In this document: piece after piece, positions 16,519 through 26,925 of the stretch
How the letters are laid out: every line of letters begins with the position of its first letter
Numbering within the stretch: position 1 is the stretch's first letter
Assembly: GCA_963790715.1 (NCBI GenBank)
Contig: CAWBPN010000018.1
Location: 62,001-126,000 of the forward strand
DNA from: DCFW01 sp963790715
Lineage (GTDB): Bacteria > Bacteroidota > Bacteroidia > Bacteroidales > Bacteroidaceae
DNA length: 64,000 bases
Reading direction: 5' to 3'
The notes under the pieces: generated by a model
What the model was told of the DNA's origin: nothing
What the model saw: the letters and a program-made list of their open reading frames with translations, nothing else
Databases searched by the model: none
Made by a program: the position numbers and the translations under genes

Positions 16519-18156
16519 TTATTTTGTTACTCGAAACCAATCGACTTGCATCCACCCGCTATCATTAATTGTTGAATTGGTGCGTGTGCAAAACATACCC
16601 ATCTTGGCTCCTATCCACAGTCCTTCTTTTATACTAAAATCATTTCCTATCTGAACAAACTTCTTGTTATCATAGCTATAATAGAACGTTGCTTTGTTGT
16701 CTTTAGTGACTACAGTACGCAGATACAACTCATTTTGTTTCAGTCGGCATTCGGCATTTTCTTTTTCCGTCTTACCCTTATTGGCACCAATACATTCGTC
16801 TTGGCTAAGAATCGGTCCGTCAGGCGTATTCGTCACTGACAATGCAGCATAATCCATACCCATAATGACCAAACCGGCACGCTCGCCTTTTATCTGGGGA
16901 TTAGGTTGGAACTTCATTTTCATCGTAACGGTGAATTCATCTGCCGGCATTTTCTGCAACAACAGGTTAGGCACATCCCAAAGACTCTTATAATCTTTAC
17001 ATACAGGATATGAATAAAGACGAATATAACCGTCACGCCCGTCACAATAAATCCAACGCGGATTATAATTGCCTTGCCACTGCCATTGTTTGCCGAGTTC
17101 AACGCCACTGAACTCATCGCTCTCCTGAGGTGTGCAAACAGGATAAGTCTTGCCTACATTTGGCTTTCTATATGTAGATACCGGTTGTCCGCAACCGTCG
17201 CCATCCTTGTCTTCTCCGATTACGGGCCAATCGTTAATCCATTTCATAGGTTCCAAGTTCAGAATACGCCCCTTAGGACCTACGTCCTGAAAATGCAGAA
17301 ACCAATCTTCACCTGTTTGTGTAGTTACCCACGCTCCCTGATGAGGGCCGTTGATATTGGTTTTCCCCTGACGAAGCACTATCTTTTGCTCATACGGGCC
17401 GTAAACATTTTTTGAACGGAGCACTAATTGCCAACCTGTGGACACTCCGCCGGCAGGGGTGAAAATATAATAGTAACCATTACGCTTATAGAACTTCGGT
17501 CCCTCGCACGTTTCATTACCTTCATGTCCGTCAAAAACGATACGGCTCGGTGCAATCACCGATGTGCCGTCGGCACTAAGTTCGTCTACACAGATAACAC
17601 TCTTCAGTCCGGCACGGCTACCGGCCATTGCATGCACCAGATAAACGTGGCCGTCATCGTCCCACAAAGGAGTGGTGTCTATGAAACCTTTAGTTTTTTC
17701 AACAAGTATAGGCTTACACCACGGTCCGTTCACATCTTTAGCCTTAGTCATGAAAATACCTTGGTCGGGGTCACCCCAATAGATATAATATTCATTATCA
17801 TGATAACGAATGCTCGGTGCCCATACGCGATTGCCGTGTTGCGGTTTTTCAATTGAATCGGGTGCAATGTCATCAAGTGTATATGGAATGGCGGCCGACA
17901 CGATAGACCAGTTAACCAAATCTTTTGAATGCAGAATAGGCAGGCCGGGGACACAATTAAAACTGGAGGCCGTCATATAAAAATCGTCGCCGACCCTGAT
18001 TGCATCAGGATCGGAATAATCGGCATATATTATAGGATTACGGTACGTCCCGTTACCTTGATCGGCAACCCACACCTTTGAAACATAATTTTCTTGCGCC
18101 GAGGCGGCAAGAGAAATAAATAAAGATAAGCCTAAAGCTTGGAAAAATTTGCTCAT
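16519..18156 (-). CDS. Glycoside hydrolase family 43 (beta-xylosidase / arabinofuranosidase type)
   Basis: A 545-residue secreted enzyme with a signal peptide (about 1-20, ending LAASAQE). The five-bladed propeller of GH43 is visible: proposed catalytic base Asp49 in YSDPDAIRVGDDFYM, the transition-state Asp in FIDTTPLWDDDGHVYLV, and the acid Glu in CEGPKFYKRNGYYYI. The C-terminal part (from about 345, ESDEFSGVELGKQWQWQGN) is a beta-sandwich of the kind found in GH43 subfamilies such as 10-12. It is expected to remove terminal xylose or arabinose from plant cell-wall chains. It lies 51 bp downstream of a DUF4861 gene in the same direction. The exact specificity is not decidable. Confidence 0.88.
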   Translation of the reverse strand: MSKFFQALGLSLFISLAASAQENYVSKVWVADQGNGTYRNPIIYADYSDPDAIRVGDDFYMTASSFNCVPGLPILHSKDLVNWSIVSAAIPYTLDDIAPDSIEKPQHGNRVWAPSIRYHDNEYYIYWGDPDQGIFMTKAKDVNGPWCKPILVEKTKGFIDTTPLWDDDGHVYLVHAMAGSRAGLKSVICVDELSADGTSVIAPSRIVFDGHEGNETCEGPKFYKRNGYYYIFTPAGGVSTGWQLVLRSKNVYGPYEQKIVLRQGKTNINGPHQGAWVTTQTGEDWFLHFQDVGPKGRILNLEPMKWINDWPVIGEDKDGDGCGQPVSTYRKPNVGKTYPVCTPQESDEFSGVELGKQWQWQGNYNPRWIYCDGRDGYIRLYSYPVCKDYKSLWDVPNLLLQKMPADEFTVTMKMKFQPNPQIKGERAGLVIMGMDYAALSVTNTPDGPILSQDECIGANKGKTEKENAECRLKQNELYLRTVVTKDNKATFYYSYDNKKFVQIGNDFSIKEGLWIGAKMGMFCTRTNSTINDSGWMQVDWFRVTK

Positions 18157-18207
18157 AATATTATTTATTCTATTAATTTTCTTATAAATACGATTAACCG
18201 CCGATTA

Positions 18208-19422
18208 TTACTTAGACAGGCAGGCCACATTTACCGGATGTTCAACTTCTTCCTTCCACGCCTTAGCATAGTTGAACCATGCTTCAGGGGTTTTATATCC
18301 GAATGTTTCCTTCATTGAAGTGAAGCTTATGTAATATGTGAAGCATTGTGTTCCGGGAGCAGATATTTGATACAGATAATTGCATTTATCATTAATCTCA
18401 CTCTTGATTATCTTTGCAGGAATAACCGTAGCCAACCCTACCGTCTCTTTATGATATTTAACGGTATCATTTACAGGCCAATCATTACCCCAACCGGCAA
18501 CCAAACCTTTGTGGTCGCTGAATTCCTGCGAAACGCCGACCTTTTGTACACCGGTTGCAAACACTTCATTACCCAACGGCTTTTTGAACGACACTTGCAC
18601 CTGACAATCGCGATGACCACTGTAAAGGATATAACGTACACGCATGTTCAGGATGGAACCTTGATATTTCCAGTTGGTGTCGATAATATCCACAACCGTG
18701 CGAACCGGACCGTAAGCTACAATCGTTTCGGTTAAATAGTCAACAGGTTTTATATGAGTGGCATTCGTGCCGTCCCAGCCTTTCAACGCACCCAAGCCGC
18801 AACTGCCTTTCACATTCAGCACATCATCGCCGAAGCCGCGCGCCAACTGTGCATCGGTGGGATACCATTGCGATTCTTTCAACTCAAATCCCTTATGGAA
18901 CTTGCCATAGAGGTCGACCGTCTGTTTCTCGTCAAAATAAATACGATAAGCCGTCAACTCCGATTCAAAGGCCGGTCCGTGATGCATCATTTGACTGTAA
19001 ACATTGCTTTTGCCGGGGATCGTCAGTGACTTTATGAGTATGTTATTGCCTTTGCTACCGCGCATCATCATGTCGGCATACACTCCTTGCGGATAAGTTT
19101 TACCGCTCTTTTCGGAAGAAAGCGTAATATCTATATTTTTCTTTGTATTGGCTGGAACATTAAGCACAAAAGCCAATTCGTCGTTTATTTGATCATTGTC
19201 AAGATCATCAAGTTGTGACGCTATTTCTTTACCGTCAACCTTCACCACCGCCGATTGCACTTCAAAAGCAGTGCCCAACTTTTTTAGGTTCAACACTACA
19301 GGTTCATTTGCCTTCTCTTTGTTCCAATTATTGGTAACGCTGATAATCACATGCTTTGTTGCAGCATACGAGCCACTTATACATATAACAAGAAATAAAA
19401 ATAATGCGACTAACTTTTTCAT
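18208..19422 (-). CDS. DUF4861 family secreted protein
   Basis: A protein of 404 residues starting at MKKLVALFLFLVICISGSYA, a clear signal peptide; longer in-frame starts upstream lack sense. The rest resembles the DUF4861 family: a beta-rich early part (NEPVVLNLKKLGTAFEVQSA), then MMMRGSKGN, MMHHGPAFESELTAYRIYF and a Trp/Tyr/His-rich middle and end. The family is frequent in Bacteroidetes polysaccharide loci and probably binds or cleaves uronate-containing glycans, though I know of no settled activity. It is the first gene before GH43. A reverse-strand TATATTTG box at 19449-19442 probably drives both. Confidence 0.7.
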   Translation of the reverse strand: MKKLVALFLFLVICISGSYAATKHVIISVTNNWNKEKANEPVVLNLKKLGTAFEVQSAVVKVDGKEIASQLDDLDNDQINDELAFVLNVPANTKKNIDITLSSEKSGKTYPQGVYADMMMRGSKGNNILIKSLTIPGKSNVYSQMMHHGPAFESELTAYRIYFDEKQTVDLYGKFHKGFELKESQWYPTDAQLARGFGDDVLNVKGSCGLGALKGWDGTNATHIKPVDYLTETIVAYGPVRTVVDIIDTNWKYQGSILNMRVRYILYSGHRDCQVQVSFKKPLGNEVFATGVQKVGVSQEFSDHKGLVAGWGNDWPVNDTVKYHKETVGLATVIPAKIIKSEINDKCNYLYQISAPGTQCFTYYISFTSMKETFGYKTPEAWFNYAKAWKEEVEHPVNVACLSK

Positions 19423-19555
19423 ATCATTTGTTTTTATAATGCAAATATAAGATATAAAGGTTTTATAGACATGTATTTTTTGGTTATCTGAATAGAAATT
19501 TTGACAAAAGTCCCTATATTTGCACATAAACATACAAAATATGCCCCTAAAATAG

Positions 19556-20263
19556 ATGGAAACTGCACTTTATTTACTACCCAACACGTTAGGCGACACA
19601 CCGATTGAACAAGTGCTGCCTAAGTACAATACCGAAATAATACGTGAAATTAAATATTTTATTGTAGAGAATATTCGTACGGCACGACGATTTTTAAAGA
19701 AAGTCGACCGTGACATCAATATTGATTCGCTCACTTTTTATACACTTGACGAACATACGCAACCGAAAGACATCAATGATTATCTTAGGCCGCTTGAAAA
19801 CGGTTCGTCAATGGGTGTAATATCCGAAGCCGGTTGTCCGATAATCGCCGACCCTGGTGCATTAGTAGTAAACCTGGCTCAATGCAAAGGGTTGAAAGTG
19901 GTTCCGCTTATCGGTCCGTCGTCAATTATCCTGTCTTTAATGGCTTCAGGTTTCAACGGCCAGAACTTCACGTTTCACGGTTATCTGCCTATTGAATCTA
20001 AGAAACGCTCCACTGTGTTACGTGACATGGAGGCGCGTGCTTATAACGAAAGCCAAACGCAACTATTCATTGAAACGCCGTATCGAAACATCAAGTTAAT
20101 GGAAGACATATTGCGCGTATGTCGCCCGCAAACGCGTTTGTGCATTGCGGCGAACATCACGTGCGAAAATGAATACATACGCACCAAAACCATAAAAGAA
20201 TGGAAAGGACATTTGCCTGAAATAAACAAATGTCCCACTATATTTTTAATTTACAAAAGCTGA
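19556..20263 (+). CDS. RsmI-like SAM-dependent methyltransferase (tetrapyrrole methylase fold)
   Basis: A 235-residue protein of the corrin/porphyrin methylase superfamily, close to RsmI, which 2'-O-methylates C1402 of 16S rRNA. Visible elements are an N-terminal ALYLLPNTLGD, the SAM-site segment GVISEAGCPIIADPGALVV (about 94-112), PLIGPSSIILSLMASG and FHGYLP, and FIETPYRN in the C-terminal domain. It is shorter than RsmI of enterobacteria and lacks the C-terminal extension; Bacteroidetes often carry such a second paralogue. The -7-like TATATTTG lies at 19515-19522. It converges on the DPP IV gene with 5 bp between stops. Confidence 0.85.
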   Translation: METALYLLPNTLGDTPIEQVLPKYNTEIIREIKYFIVENIRTARRFLKKVDRDINIDSLTFYTLDEHTQPKDINDYLRPLENGSSMGVISEAGCPIIADPGALVVNLAQCKGLKVVPLIGPSSIILSLMASGFNGQNFTFHGYLPIESKKRSTVLRDMEARAYNESQTQLFIETPYRNIKLMEDILRVCRPQTRLCIAANITCENEYIRTKTIKEWKGHLPEINKCPTIFLIYKS

Positions 20264-20268
20264 TACAA

Positions 20269-22482
20269 TCAATGACGCTCGCAAAGGTTGTCCTTGAAGA
20301 AGTCAGTTAACCTCGTAAACAAGTATAAGCGCGTATTACCTCCGGAAATACCATGATTTCGGTTGTTAAACACTTGTTGATCGTATTGCTTGCCAAGCTG
20401 AACCAACTGCTCACCATATTCGGCAGTATTCTGGAAATGTACATTATCGTCGGCCAATCCGTGCATAATCAGCAGTTTAGCTTTCAAATTACCGGCACGT
20501 GTAAATGCCGATGAAGCCTTGTATCCGTCTCCGTTCTCTTTGGGAGTGCGCATGAAACGCTCACCGTAAATAGAATCATAATACTTCCAGTCAGTAACCG
20601 GAGCCACAGCCACACCGGCTTTGAAAATACTGTTCGGCTCGGTTAAGCTCATCAGCGTACAATAAGCACCATAGCTCCAGCCCCATATTCCGATATTGTT
20701 TTTGTCGACATAAGGCAACGATGCCATGTAATTGGCTACTTCATTTTGATCTTGTGATTCCTTCACACCCAATTGCAGATAAGTACAGTCGGAGAATGCT
20801 TCTCCGCGACCACCTGTGCCGCGCCCGTCGACACAAGCCACAATGAAACCTTGTTGTGCCCAATATTCCTCAAGGCAAGCACCTCCATATTGCATACCGA
20901 TGTCCCAACTATCCAGCACTTGCTGTGACTTAGGACCACTGTATTGATAAAGTATGACAGGATATTTTTTATTCGCATCGAAGTTTAAAGGTTTAATCAT
21001 CCAACCATTTAAAGTCTCTCCGTTAGAATTCACCGTAAAAAATTCTTTTGCAGGCAGGTCTTTTGTAGCCAAAAAGCTTTTCAATTCGGCATTATCTTCC
21101 AACGTTATACGTCTCTTTCCAATGACATTCAATGTATATTTCGGTACCTCATTCAACGACGAATGTACATTGATAAATGACTTGAAATCGGCTGAAAAAA
21201 TTGCATCATTAGTTCCGGCATCAGGTGTAATACAGCTCTTCTTACCTTTTGCATTAACTTCATACACAGCCGAACGCCGCGAATCACCTTCGTTACTCAA
21301 ATAATAGAATGAATCCGTTTCGGGATTCCAGCCATAGAATTTTTTCACTTCATAATCGCCGGCGGTTACTTTCTTCACAAGCGTTCCGCCCAATGTATAC
21401 CAGTAAAGGTGGGTGTAACCGTCACGTTCACTCAGAAAACTGAAGTTATCATTATAAAACTTAATGTTATCGTATACTTCATCATCAATATAATACTTAG
21501 CCTTTTCATTCAGCACCAAACGTGCAACACCCGAACGCGGGTTGGTCATATATATATTAAGATTATTTTGAGCACGATTAACAACTATCACAGCCAATTT
21601 GGCAGGATCATCGGTAAAATGGATACGTGGAACATAATCATCATTCCGCAACGGCAACTTCAATTTGCGTATAACATGTGACTTTATATCGAACGAACAT
21701 ACAGATACAATAGAGTTCGGTTCACCTGTTTTAGGATATTTATATGTGTATGTGCCGGGGTAACGGTCATATTGTTCCATTTCAGGTTCTTGCCCTTTAT
21801 AGAGTGGAAAAGAGAAAGACGGCACGTTTGTTTCGTCAAAACGCGTCCAACAAATCATCGAATTATCCGGACTGAACGTAAGTGCACAGTTATATTCGAA
21901 CTCTTCTTCGTTTACCCAATCAGGCTTACCGTTAAGCACTTTGTTTATTTCACCGTCGGTTGTTACCTGAGATTCACTGTTGTCATAAAGCAGCTTAATC
22001 AGGAATATGTTATTGTTGCGTACGAAAGCCACCATATTGCCGTCGGGAGAAAACACGGGGCATTCTTCCGCTCCGTTTTCGGATAGTTTATCTACCTTAG
22101 TACTTGTGTTATATGCTATATAATAATCGGCGGTGAATGAACGACGGTATATTTTCTTTGTATGCACACGTATCAACAACTTGCTGTTGTCCTGTGACAT
22201 GATATAACCGTCAAATGACTTTTCAGGAAAGTTGCGTGCCTTATCCACATCAAACAGCACACCTACTTCCTTACCGGTTTCGAATGAATATTCCACTACC
22301 CGTTTGTTATCATCACTCATACGAGTGTAATATTTACCGTCGGCCATAGGCACAATCCCGTGTATGCTTTCACCGTTATACTTCCCGGAAACTATTTCGG
22401 GCAACGTAATCTCCTTGTCGCTTTGCGCAAACGAACCGATAAAAGCCATACTTAATAATGTTACAAAAAGAAGTTTTCTCAT
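20269..22482 (-). CDS. Dipeptidyl peptidase IV (peptidase family S9B)
   Basis: A 737-residue exported serine peptidase that removes X-Pro or X-Ala dipeptides from peptide N-termini. Signal peptide about 1-19 (ending GSFAQS). The N-terminal eight-bladed propeller occupies about 60-490, with the substrate-amine Glu pair probably in WVNEEEFEYNCAL. The C-terminal alpha/beta hydrolase holds Ser603 in GWSYGAY, Asp678 in HGLADDNVHF and His710 in NRNHGI. It is the last gene of the GH105-CE8-CE12/CE8-HTCS operon, 4 bp after the HTCS stop, an unusual place for a peptidase. Confidence 0.92.
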   Translation of the reverse strand: MRKLLFVTLLSMAFIGSFAQSDKEITLPEIVSGKYNGESIHGIVPMADGKYYTRMSDDNKRVVEYSFETGKEVGVLFDVDKARNFPEKSFDGYIMSQDNSKLLIRVHTKKIYRRSFTADYYIAYNTSTKVDKLSENGAEECPVFSPDGNMVAFVRNNNIFLIKLLYDNSESQVTTDGEINKVLNGKPDWVNEEEFEYNCALTFSPDNSMICWTRFDETNVPSFSFPLYKGQEPEMEQYDRYPGTYTYKYPKTGEPNSIVSVCSFDIKSHVIRKLKLPLRNDDYVPRIHFTDDPAKLAVIVVNRAQNNLNIYMTNPRSGVARLVLNEKAKYYIDDEVYDNIKFYNDNFSFLSERDGYTHLYWYTLGGTLVKKVTAGDYEVKKFYGWNPETDSFYYLSNEGDSRRSAVYEVNAKGKKSCITPDAGTNDAIFSADFKSFINVHSSLNEVPKYTLNVIGKRRITLEDNAELKSFLATKDLPAKEFFTVNSNGETLNGWMIKPLNFDANKKYPVILYQYSGPKSQQVLDSWDIGMQYGGACLEEYWAQQGFIVACVDGRGTGGRGEAFSDCTYLQLGVKESQDQNEVANYMASLPYVDKNNIGIWGWSYGAYCTLMSLTEPNSIFKAGVAVAPVTDWKYYDSIYGERFMRTPKENGDGYKASSAFTRAGNLKAKLLIMHGLADDNVHFQNTAEYGEQLVQLGKQYDQQVFNNRNHGISGGNTRLYLFTRLTDFFKDNLCERH

Positions 22483-22486
22483 TTTA

Positions 22487-25400
22487 TTATATTTTTCTTT
22501 TATTCAATTTCTCTTTATATTCGGTGGGCGTCATATTGAAATACTGTTTGAAGCATCTGCTAAAGTAGCGCGGATCATTGATTCCTACCATGTATGCAAT
22601 CTGCGTCATGTTGTAATCGCCAGTATCTATAAGTTTTGCCGCACTCTTCACCCTATAATTCTTAATATATTCTATCGGCGACATGTTGAGCAAGTTCTTC
22701 AGTTTTTTAAACAACACCGAACGGCTCACCGCCAACTCATTCACCAAATCATTAACGACCAAATCACCATTATCCAAATTCTTTTCCATCAGTTTACCCA
22801 AATCATTTAAGAACTTACGGTCGTTATGCGACATAACCATGCCGTCATACATCGCTCCTTCGCCGTCAAAATTAGACAAATCCATAAAATGTTGTTTATA
22901 AAATTCACACAATTTAGTACGGCGCTTCAACATATTTTCAACACGCGCTTTCAAATACACGGTACTGAAAGGCTTTGTTATGTAATCGTCAGCTCCAATC
23001 TCCATTCCCTCCAACTTGCTGTCAGTTGCAATTTTAGCCGTCAACAAAATCAATGGAATGTGGCTTGTACGCAAATCGTCACGAATTCTCTTAGTCATTT
23101 CCACCCCGTCCATAACAGGCATCATCACATCGCTGATAATAATATCGGGAATAACCTCACAAGCCATCTCAAAACCTTTTTGCCCGTCTCCTGCTTCAAA
23201 CACTTGATATTGTGAGACAAAAATACTTCGCATCAAACTCCTCAATTCCACATTGTCCTCAACAATCAATATCGACGGTTTAGCCTCTTTCTCAGAATCT
23301 TCATTTACTTCGGAAGAAACATATTGCTCCTCCATTGAATGGTCTTCTTGAATATCGCTGCTCAAATCGGTCAAGATAAACTCCACATCATCACCGTAAT
23401 GTTCCTTGCCTTTCAAAAAATGTACAGTGAAGCAACTTCCTTCACCTTCCTTGCTGTCAACGGTAATTGTGGCGTGATGCATATCAACCAGTTGCTTCAC
23501 CAGCGACAGTCCTATGCCGGATGAAGGAGAATTAAACAAGCTTTTATCCACAAGCGTCTCAAAACGGTTAAACAACCGGTTGCGTTTACTCTCATCTATG
23601 CCTATACCCTGGTCTTTAACAGCCACGGCTACGGTTTTGCCTTCATCGTAAAGCATCACCTTAATGCCTTTATCCTGTGGCGTATACTTAAACGCATTTG
23701 AGAGCAGGTTAAATGCAATCTTTTCAACCTTGTCGATGTCAACCCAAAGATGTTGGCCGTCCACATTATTTTCAAATGTATATTCGATGTTATGTTCTTC
23801 AGCCAACGTATCAAAATTCTCTTTAATATGTTCAATAAACGGCGCAATGGCAACATCGCTGACACGCATCTTCATCTTATTGCTCTGAATCTTTCGGAAA
23901 TCAATAATCTGATTTACCAATCGCAACATACGGTCTACGTTTTTTTTCACCAGCAACAATTGCCCTCTGATATGTGCATTGAGGTCTTTTTCATCATGCA
24001 AAATCATTTCAACAGGTCCTGAAATCAATGTTAGCGGAGTACGCAATTCATGCGATATATCTGTGAAGAAGCGCAGCTTTATATCCGAAATACGCTGTTC
24101 AACAGATACTTCGTTTTTCAGTTTATAAAAAGTAAACAACACGTAAGTGACCGACAGAATAATGATTACGATAATCATAAAATAAAGGATATAAGCCCAG
24201 GGCGTTTCCCAGAATGAAGGTAGCACGGTAATATACAATCTGCGTATATTATTAGTCCACACGCCATCGCTATTGGTTGATTTCACCATAAACACATAGC
24301 GGCCTTTAGGCAAATTGGTATATGTGGCCTGACGTTGTTTATCCACATAATTCCATTCATTATCAAACCCTTCCAGCTTATATGCATATTTTATATTTGA
24401 TGCGTCGCAGTAATCCAATGCGGCAAAACGAATAGATATAGTGTTTTTGTTGTGCTTTAATTTCAGTTGCCTCAAATATTCCACATCCTTCGTCAAAATG
24501 AAATCTTTATTATTCTCCAAAGGACTTACGGGTTTGTTGTTTATTTGTAAGTCACTTAAGTAAATATAAGGAGCATAGCTGCTCTTTAGGGCTTTGGCCG
24601 GATCGAAATAGAATATTCCGCAATTAGTACCGAATGCCATTGCCCCACTCTGCAATCGCACAGATGTAGCTTCATTAAATTGTGCTCTGCATGGGAACGT
24701 TTGGTCGGTGTAGTTTTCAAATTGCAAAGTCTTAGGATCAAAACGACTGATACCGCTCTCGGAACTTATCCATAAATAACCTTGTTTGTCTTCTTGAATT
24801 GACAACAATACATCCGACAACAATCCATCCTTAACGGTATAGCATTTAAAGGCAGCTTTCCCGGCATTGGCCGATATTAGTTTGTTCAACCCTCCACCAA
24901 AAGTCGCCAAGTATGTGCCATACTTGCGATTTGAATATATCCAATGTACGTCATTATTGCCAAGAGCAGTATTATCACCTGCCCTATTGCGATAATATGC
25001 GAAATGTATATCGTCAGGCTGTCTAAAATCGTCATTGAACACAACCATACCGGCAGTTGTTGCCACACAGATATGGTGTTGATAATCAGATGTGATATAC
25101 CTGACTTTATTACAACGACTTTGAGGATAATTATTAAGATTATTGCTATGATTTATAAATCGTGCCTTGCCGTCGCTTGATTGTTCAATATAATTGATGC
25201 CGCCTCCATAAGTAGCTACCCACAAACGATGAAAGCGGTCTTCATAAACACAATACACTTTATCATCACTCAGGCTATAAATGTCATTGTCGTTATGTTT
25301 ATATCTCGTCAATATATAACGGTTACCGTCCTTTCGGGCTTTAATCAGACCTTCACCCTTAGTCGCAATCCACATCACGCCATTGTGATCCTGAGTAATA

Positions 25401-26920
25401 AAATAAGCTGCTCCTTCAACCTTTTCCCCTGTATTCGATATTTTACCGCTTGCAGTTAAATATCCCAGCTTTTTCATTTCGCGATTATAGAGATAAACAG
25501 TGCCGTCTTTCGTACCTACCCACAAAATGCCGTCACTGTCCTGATAAAGGGCACGTGTGTCATTACTTATAGATTCTACTGGAACATTTCCGGGTGAAAT
25601 AATATGGAACTGGCTTTTTGAAAAAGTAATTTTCTCCAATCCTTTTGAATAGGTACAAAGCCACAAGTTACCCTGCCTGTCACTCATAATCGAATGTATC
25701 ATGCTTGAAAACCGATAATCTGGCGAACCTACCCCATCATAAAACGGAACTAATTTATCCGCTTTACGGTCATAATACGAAAAGCCTCCGCCTTTGGGTT
25801 GTATCCAAAGATAGCCGTTGACATCCTCATGTGCATGGAAATATGGGTTATACAAATGCGATGAATAGTTCAGTTCCACAGGTACAAGTTCCTGCTTGAT
25901 GCGATGGTTGAACGGATTAAAATGTGTCACTCCTTCTGCATTGCCTAAATCAAGCCATATCTCCTTATGACTATCGACATATATATGCGAAATTTTATTT
26001 GAGGGCAAAGCTGCATCAGCAAACATATTATAATGAGATGCAGAGCGTTTATGAAGTGAGAAGATAAAAAAGCCGTCGTCTTTAGTACCCAATACCATAT
26101 CTTCATTTTGTATCAATTTAATAATGGTAATATCCGACGCAGTAGGCAATTGCTGCAGACTGAAATGTCCGCTTCGCATATTATAAATCCACAATCTTCC
26201 GCATTTGGAAGTGAATATCAGATTATTACCTATTTCAAGTACGGCATAAAAGGGTTGTTTCTGCGTAACAGATTTTCCGACAAAAAACATAGTCGGCTTC
26301 ACTTTGCCCTTGCGAATAAGTCCGAGCCCGTTATCTGTAAGTATCCATTCGTCCCCGACTTTATCAAGATAAACGTCAGACACCTTGCTCGTAGACAACA
26401 ACCCTGAACGTTTTGAATACCATTGCGTTGACACTGAAAAACCGTTCTGCGGATCAGTCACAGCCCTAACAGCTCCGTCATTAGCTGTCAACAGCCACAT
26501 ATCACCATTGCTCAACGGCACCATGTGGATAATATGTAAATCAGCTACCGGTCTGTTCTGAGGCACATGTATGAACGTCTCCTTTTCCGGATCAAGCCTG
26601 TGCACCTTGTCGTCGTATGATACAGCCCATATAAAGCCGTATTTATCCTGTGCAAGAAAATCTACACGATTATTCGTCAAACTTATTAAATCACCCTGGC
26701 GTGCTTTAAAGGTTTGAAATTCATATCCGTCAAACCTGTTTATGCCATCCCATGTGGCAAACCACATTATGCCTCTTTTATCTTGCAGCATATCCATAAC
26801 AATATCCTGCGACAAGCCGTTCTCTGATGAATAATGCGTAAACGTGCATTTCATCATTTGTGCTTGGGCAGAAATGAATATGCTCAAGAATAAATATGTC
26901 GAAAGCACCAGCTTTCTCAT
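22487..26920 (-). CDS. Hybrid two-component system regulator (HTCS)
   Basis: A 1477-residue one-protein two-component system. In order: signal peptide (1-20); two Reg_prop beta-propellers (about 25-770, many repeats of the LWVGTKDG / IWSYDDK type); a Y_Y_Y domain (about 780-870); one membrane segment (about 895-917); HisKA with phospho-His957 in DISHELRTPL; HATPase (GIGIDESKRNRLFNRF and SGIGLSLVKQLV); receiver with Asp1264 in IISDVMMPVMDG; and a C-terminal AraC helix-turn-helix ending near YFSRCFKQYFNMTPTEYKEK. The sensor domain should bind a pectin-derived oligosaccharide in the periplasm and activate the local operon. It lies inside that operon, 5 bp after the CE12-CE8 gene. Confidence 0.96.
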   Translation of the reverse strand: MRKLVLSTYLFLSIFISAQAQMMKCTFTHYSSENGLSQDIVMDMLQDKRGIMWFATWDGINRFDGYEFQTFKARQGDLISLTNNRVDFLAQDKYGFIWAVSYDDKVHRLDPEKETFIHVPQNRPVADLHIIHMVPLSNGDMWLLTANDGAVRAVTDPQNGFSVSTQWYSKRSGLLSTSKVSDVYLDKVGDEWILTDNGLGLIRKGKVKPTMFFVGKSVTQKQPFYAVLEIGNNLIFTSKCGRLWIYNMRSGHFSLQQLPTASDITIIKLIQNEDMVLGTKDDGFFIFSLHKRSASHYNMFADAALPSNKISHIYVDSHKEIWLDLGNAEGVTHFNPFNHRIKQELVPVELNYSSHLYNPYFHAHEDVNGYLWIQPKGGGFSYYDRKADKLVPFYDGVGSPDYRFSSMIHSIMSDRQGNLWLCTYSKGLEKITFSKSQFHIISPGNVPVESISNDTRALYQDSDGILWVGTKDGTVYLYNREMKKLGYLTASGKISNTGEKVEGAAYFITQDHNGVMWIATKGEGLIKARKDGNRYILTRYKHNDNDIYSLSDDKVYCVYEDRFHRLWVATYGGGINYIEQSSDGKARFINHSNNLNNYPQSRCNKVRYITSDYQHHICVATTAGMVVFNDDFRQPDDIHFAYYRNRAGDNTALGNNDVHWIYSNRKYGTYLATFGGGLNKLISANAGKAAFKCYTVKDGLLSDVLLSIQEDKQGYLWISSESGISRFDPKTLQFENYTDQTFPCRAQFNEATSVRLQSGAMAFGTNCGIFYFDPAKALKSSYAPYIYLSDLQINNKPVSPLENNKDFILTKDVEYLRQLKLKHNKNTISIRFAALDYCDASNIKYAYKLEGFDNEWNYVDKQRQATYTNLPKGRYVFMVKSTNSDGVWTNNIRRLYITVLPSFWETPWAYILYFMIIVIIILSVTYVLFTFYKLKNEVSVEQRISDIKLRFFTDISHELRTPLTLISGPVEMILHDEKDLNAHIRGQLLLVKKNVDRMLRLVNQIIDFRKIQSNKMKMRVSDVAIAPFIEHIKENFDTLAEEHNIEYTFENNVDGQHLWVDIDKVEKIAFNLLSNAFKYTPQDKGIKVMLYDEGKTVAVAVKDQGIGIDESKRNRLFNRFETLVDKSLFNSPSSGIGLSLVKQLVDMHHATITVDSKEGEGSCFTVHFLKGKEHYGDDVEFILTDLSSDIQEDHSMEEQYVSSEVNEDSEKEAKPSILIVEDNVELRSLMRSIFVSQYQVFEAGDGQKGFEMACEVIPDIIISDVMMPVMDGVEMTKRIRDDLRTSHIPLILLTAKIATDSKLEGMEIGADDYITKPFSTVYLKARVENMLKRRTKLCEFYKQHFMDLSNFDGEGAMYDGMVMSHNDRKFLNDLGKLMEKNLDNGDLVVNDLVNELAVSRSVLFKKLKNLLNMSPIEYIKNYRVKSAAKLIDTGDYNMTQIAYMVGINDPRYFSRCFKQYFNMTPTEYKEKLNKRKI

Positions 26921-26925
26921 ATTGG

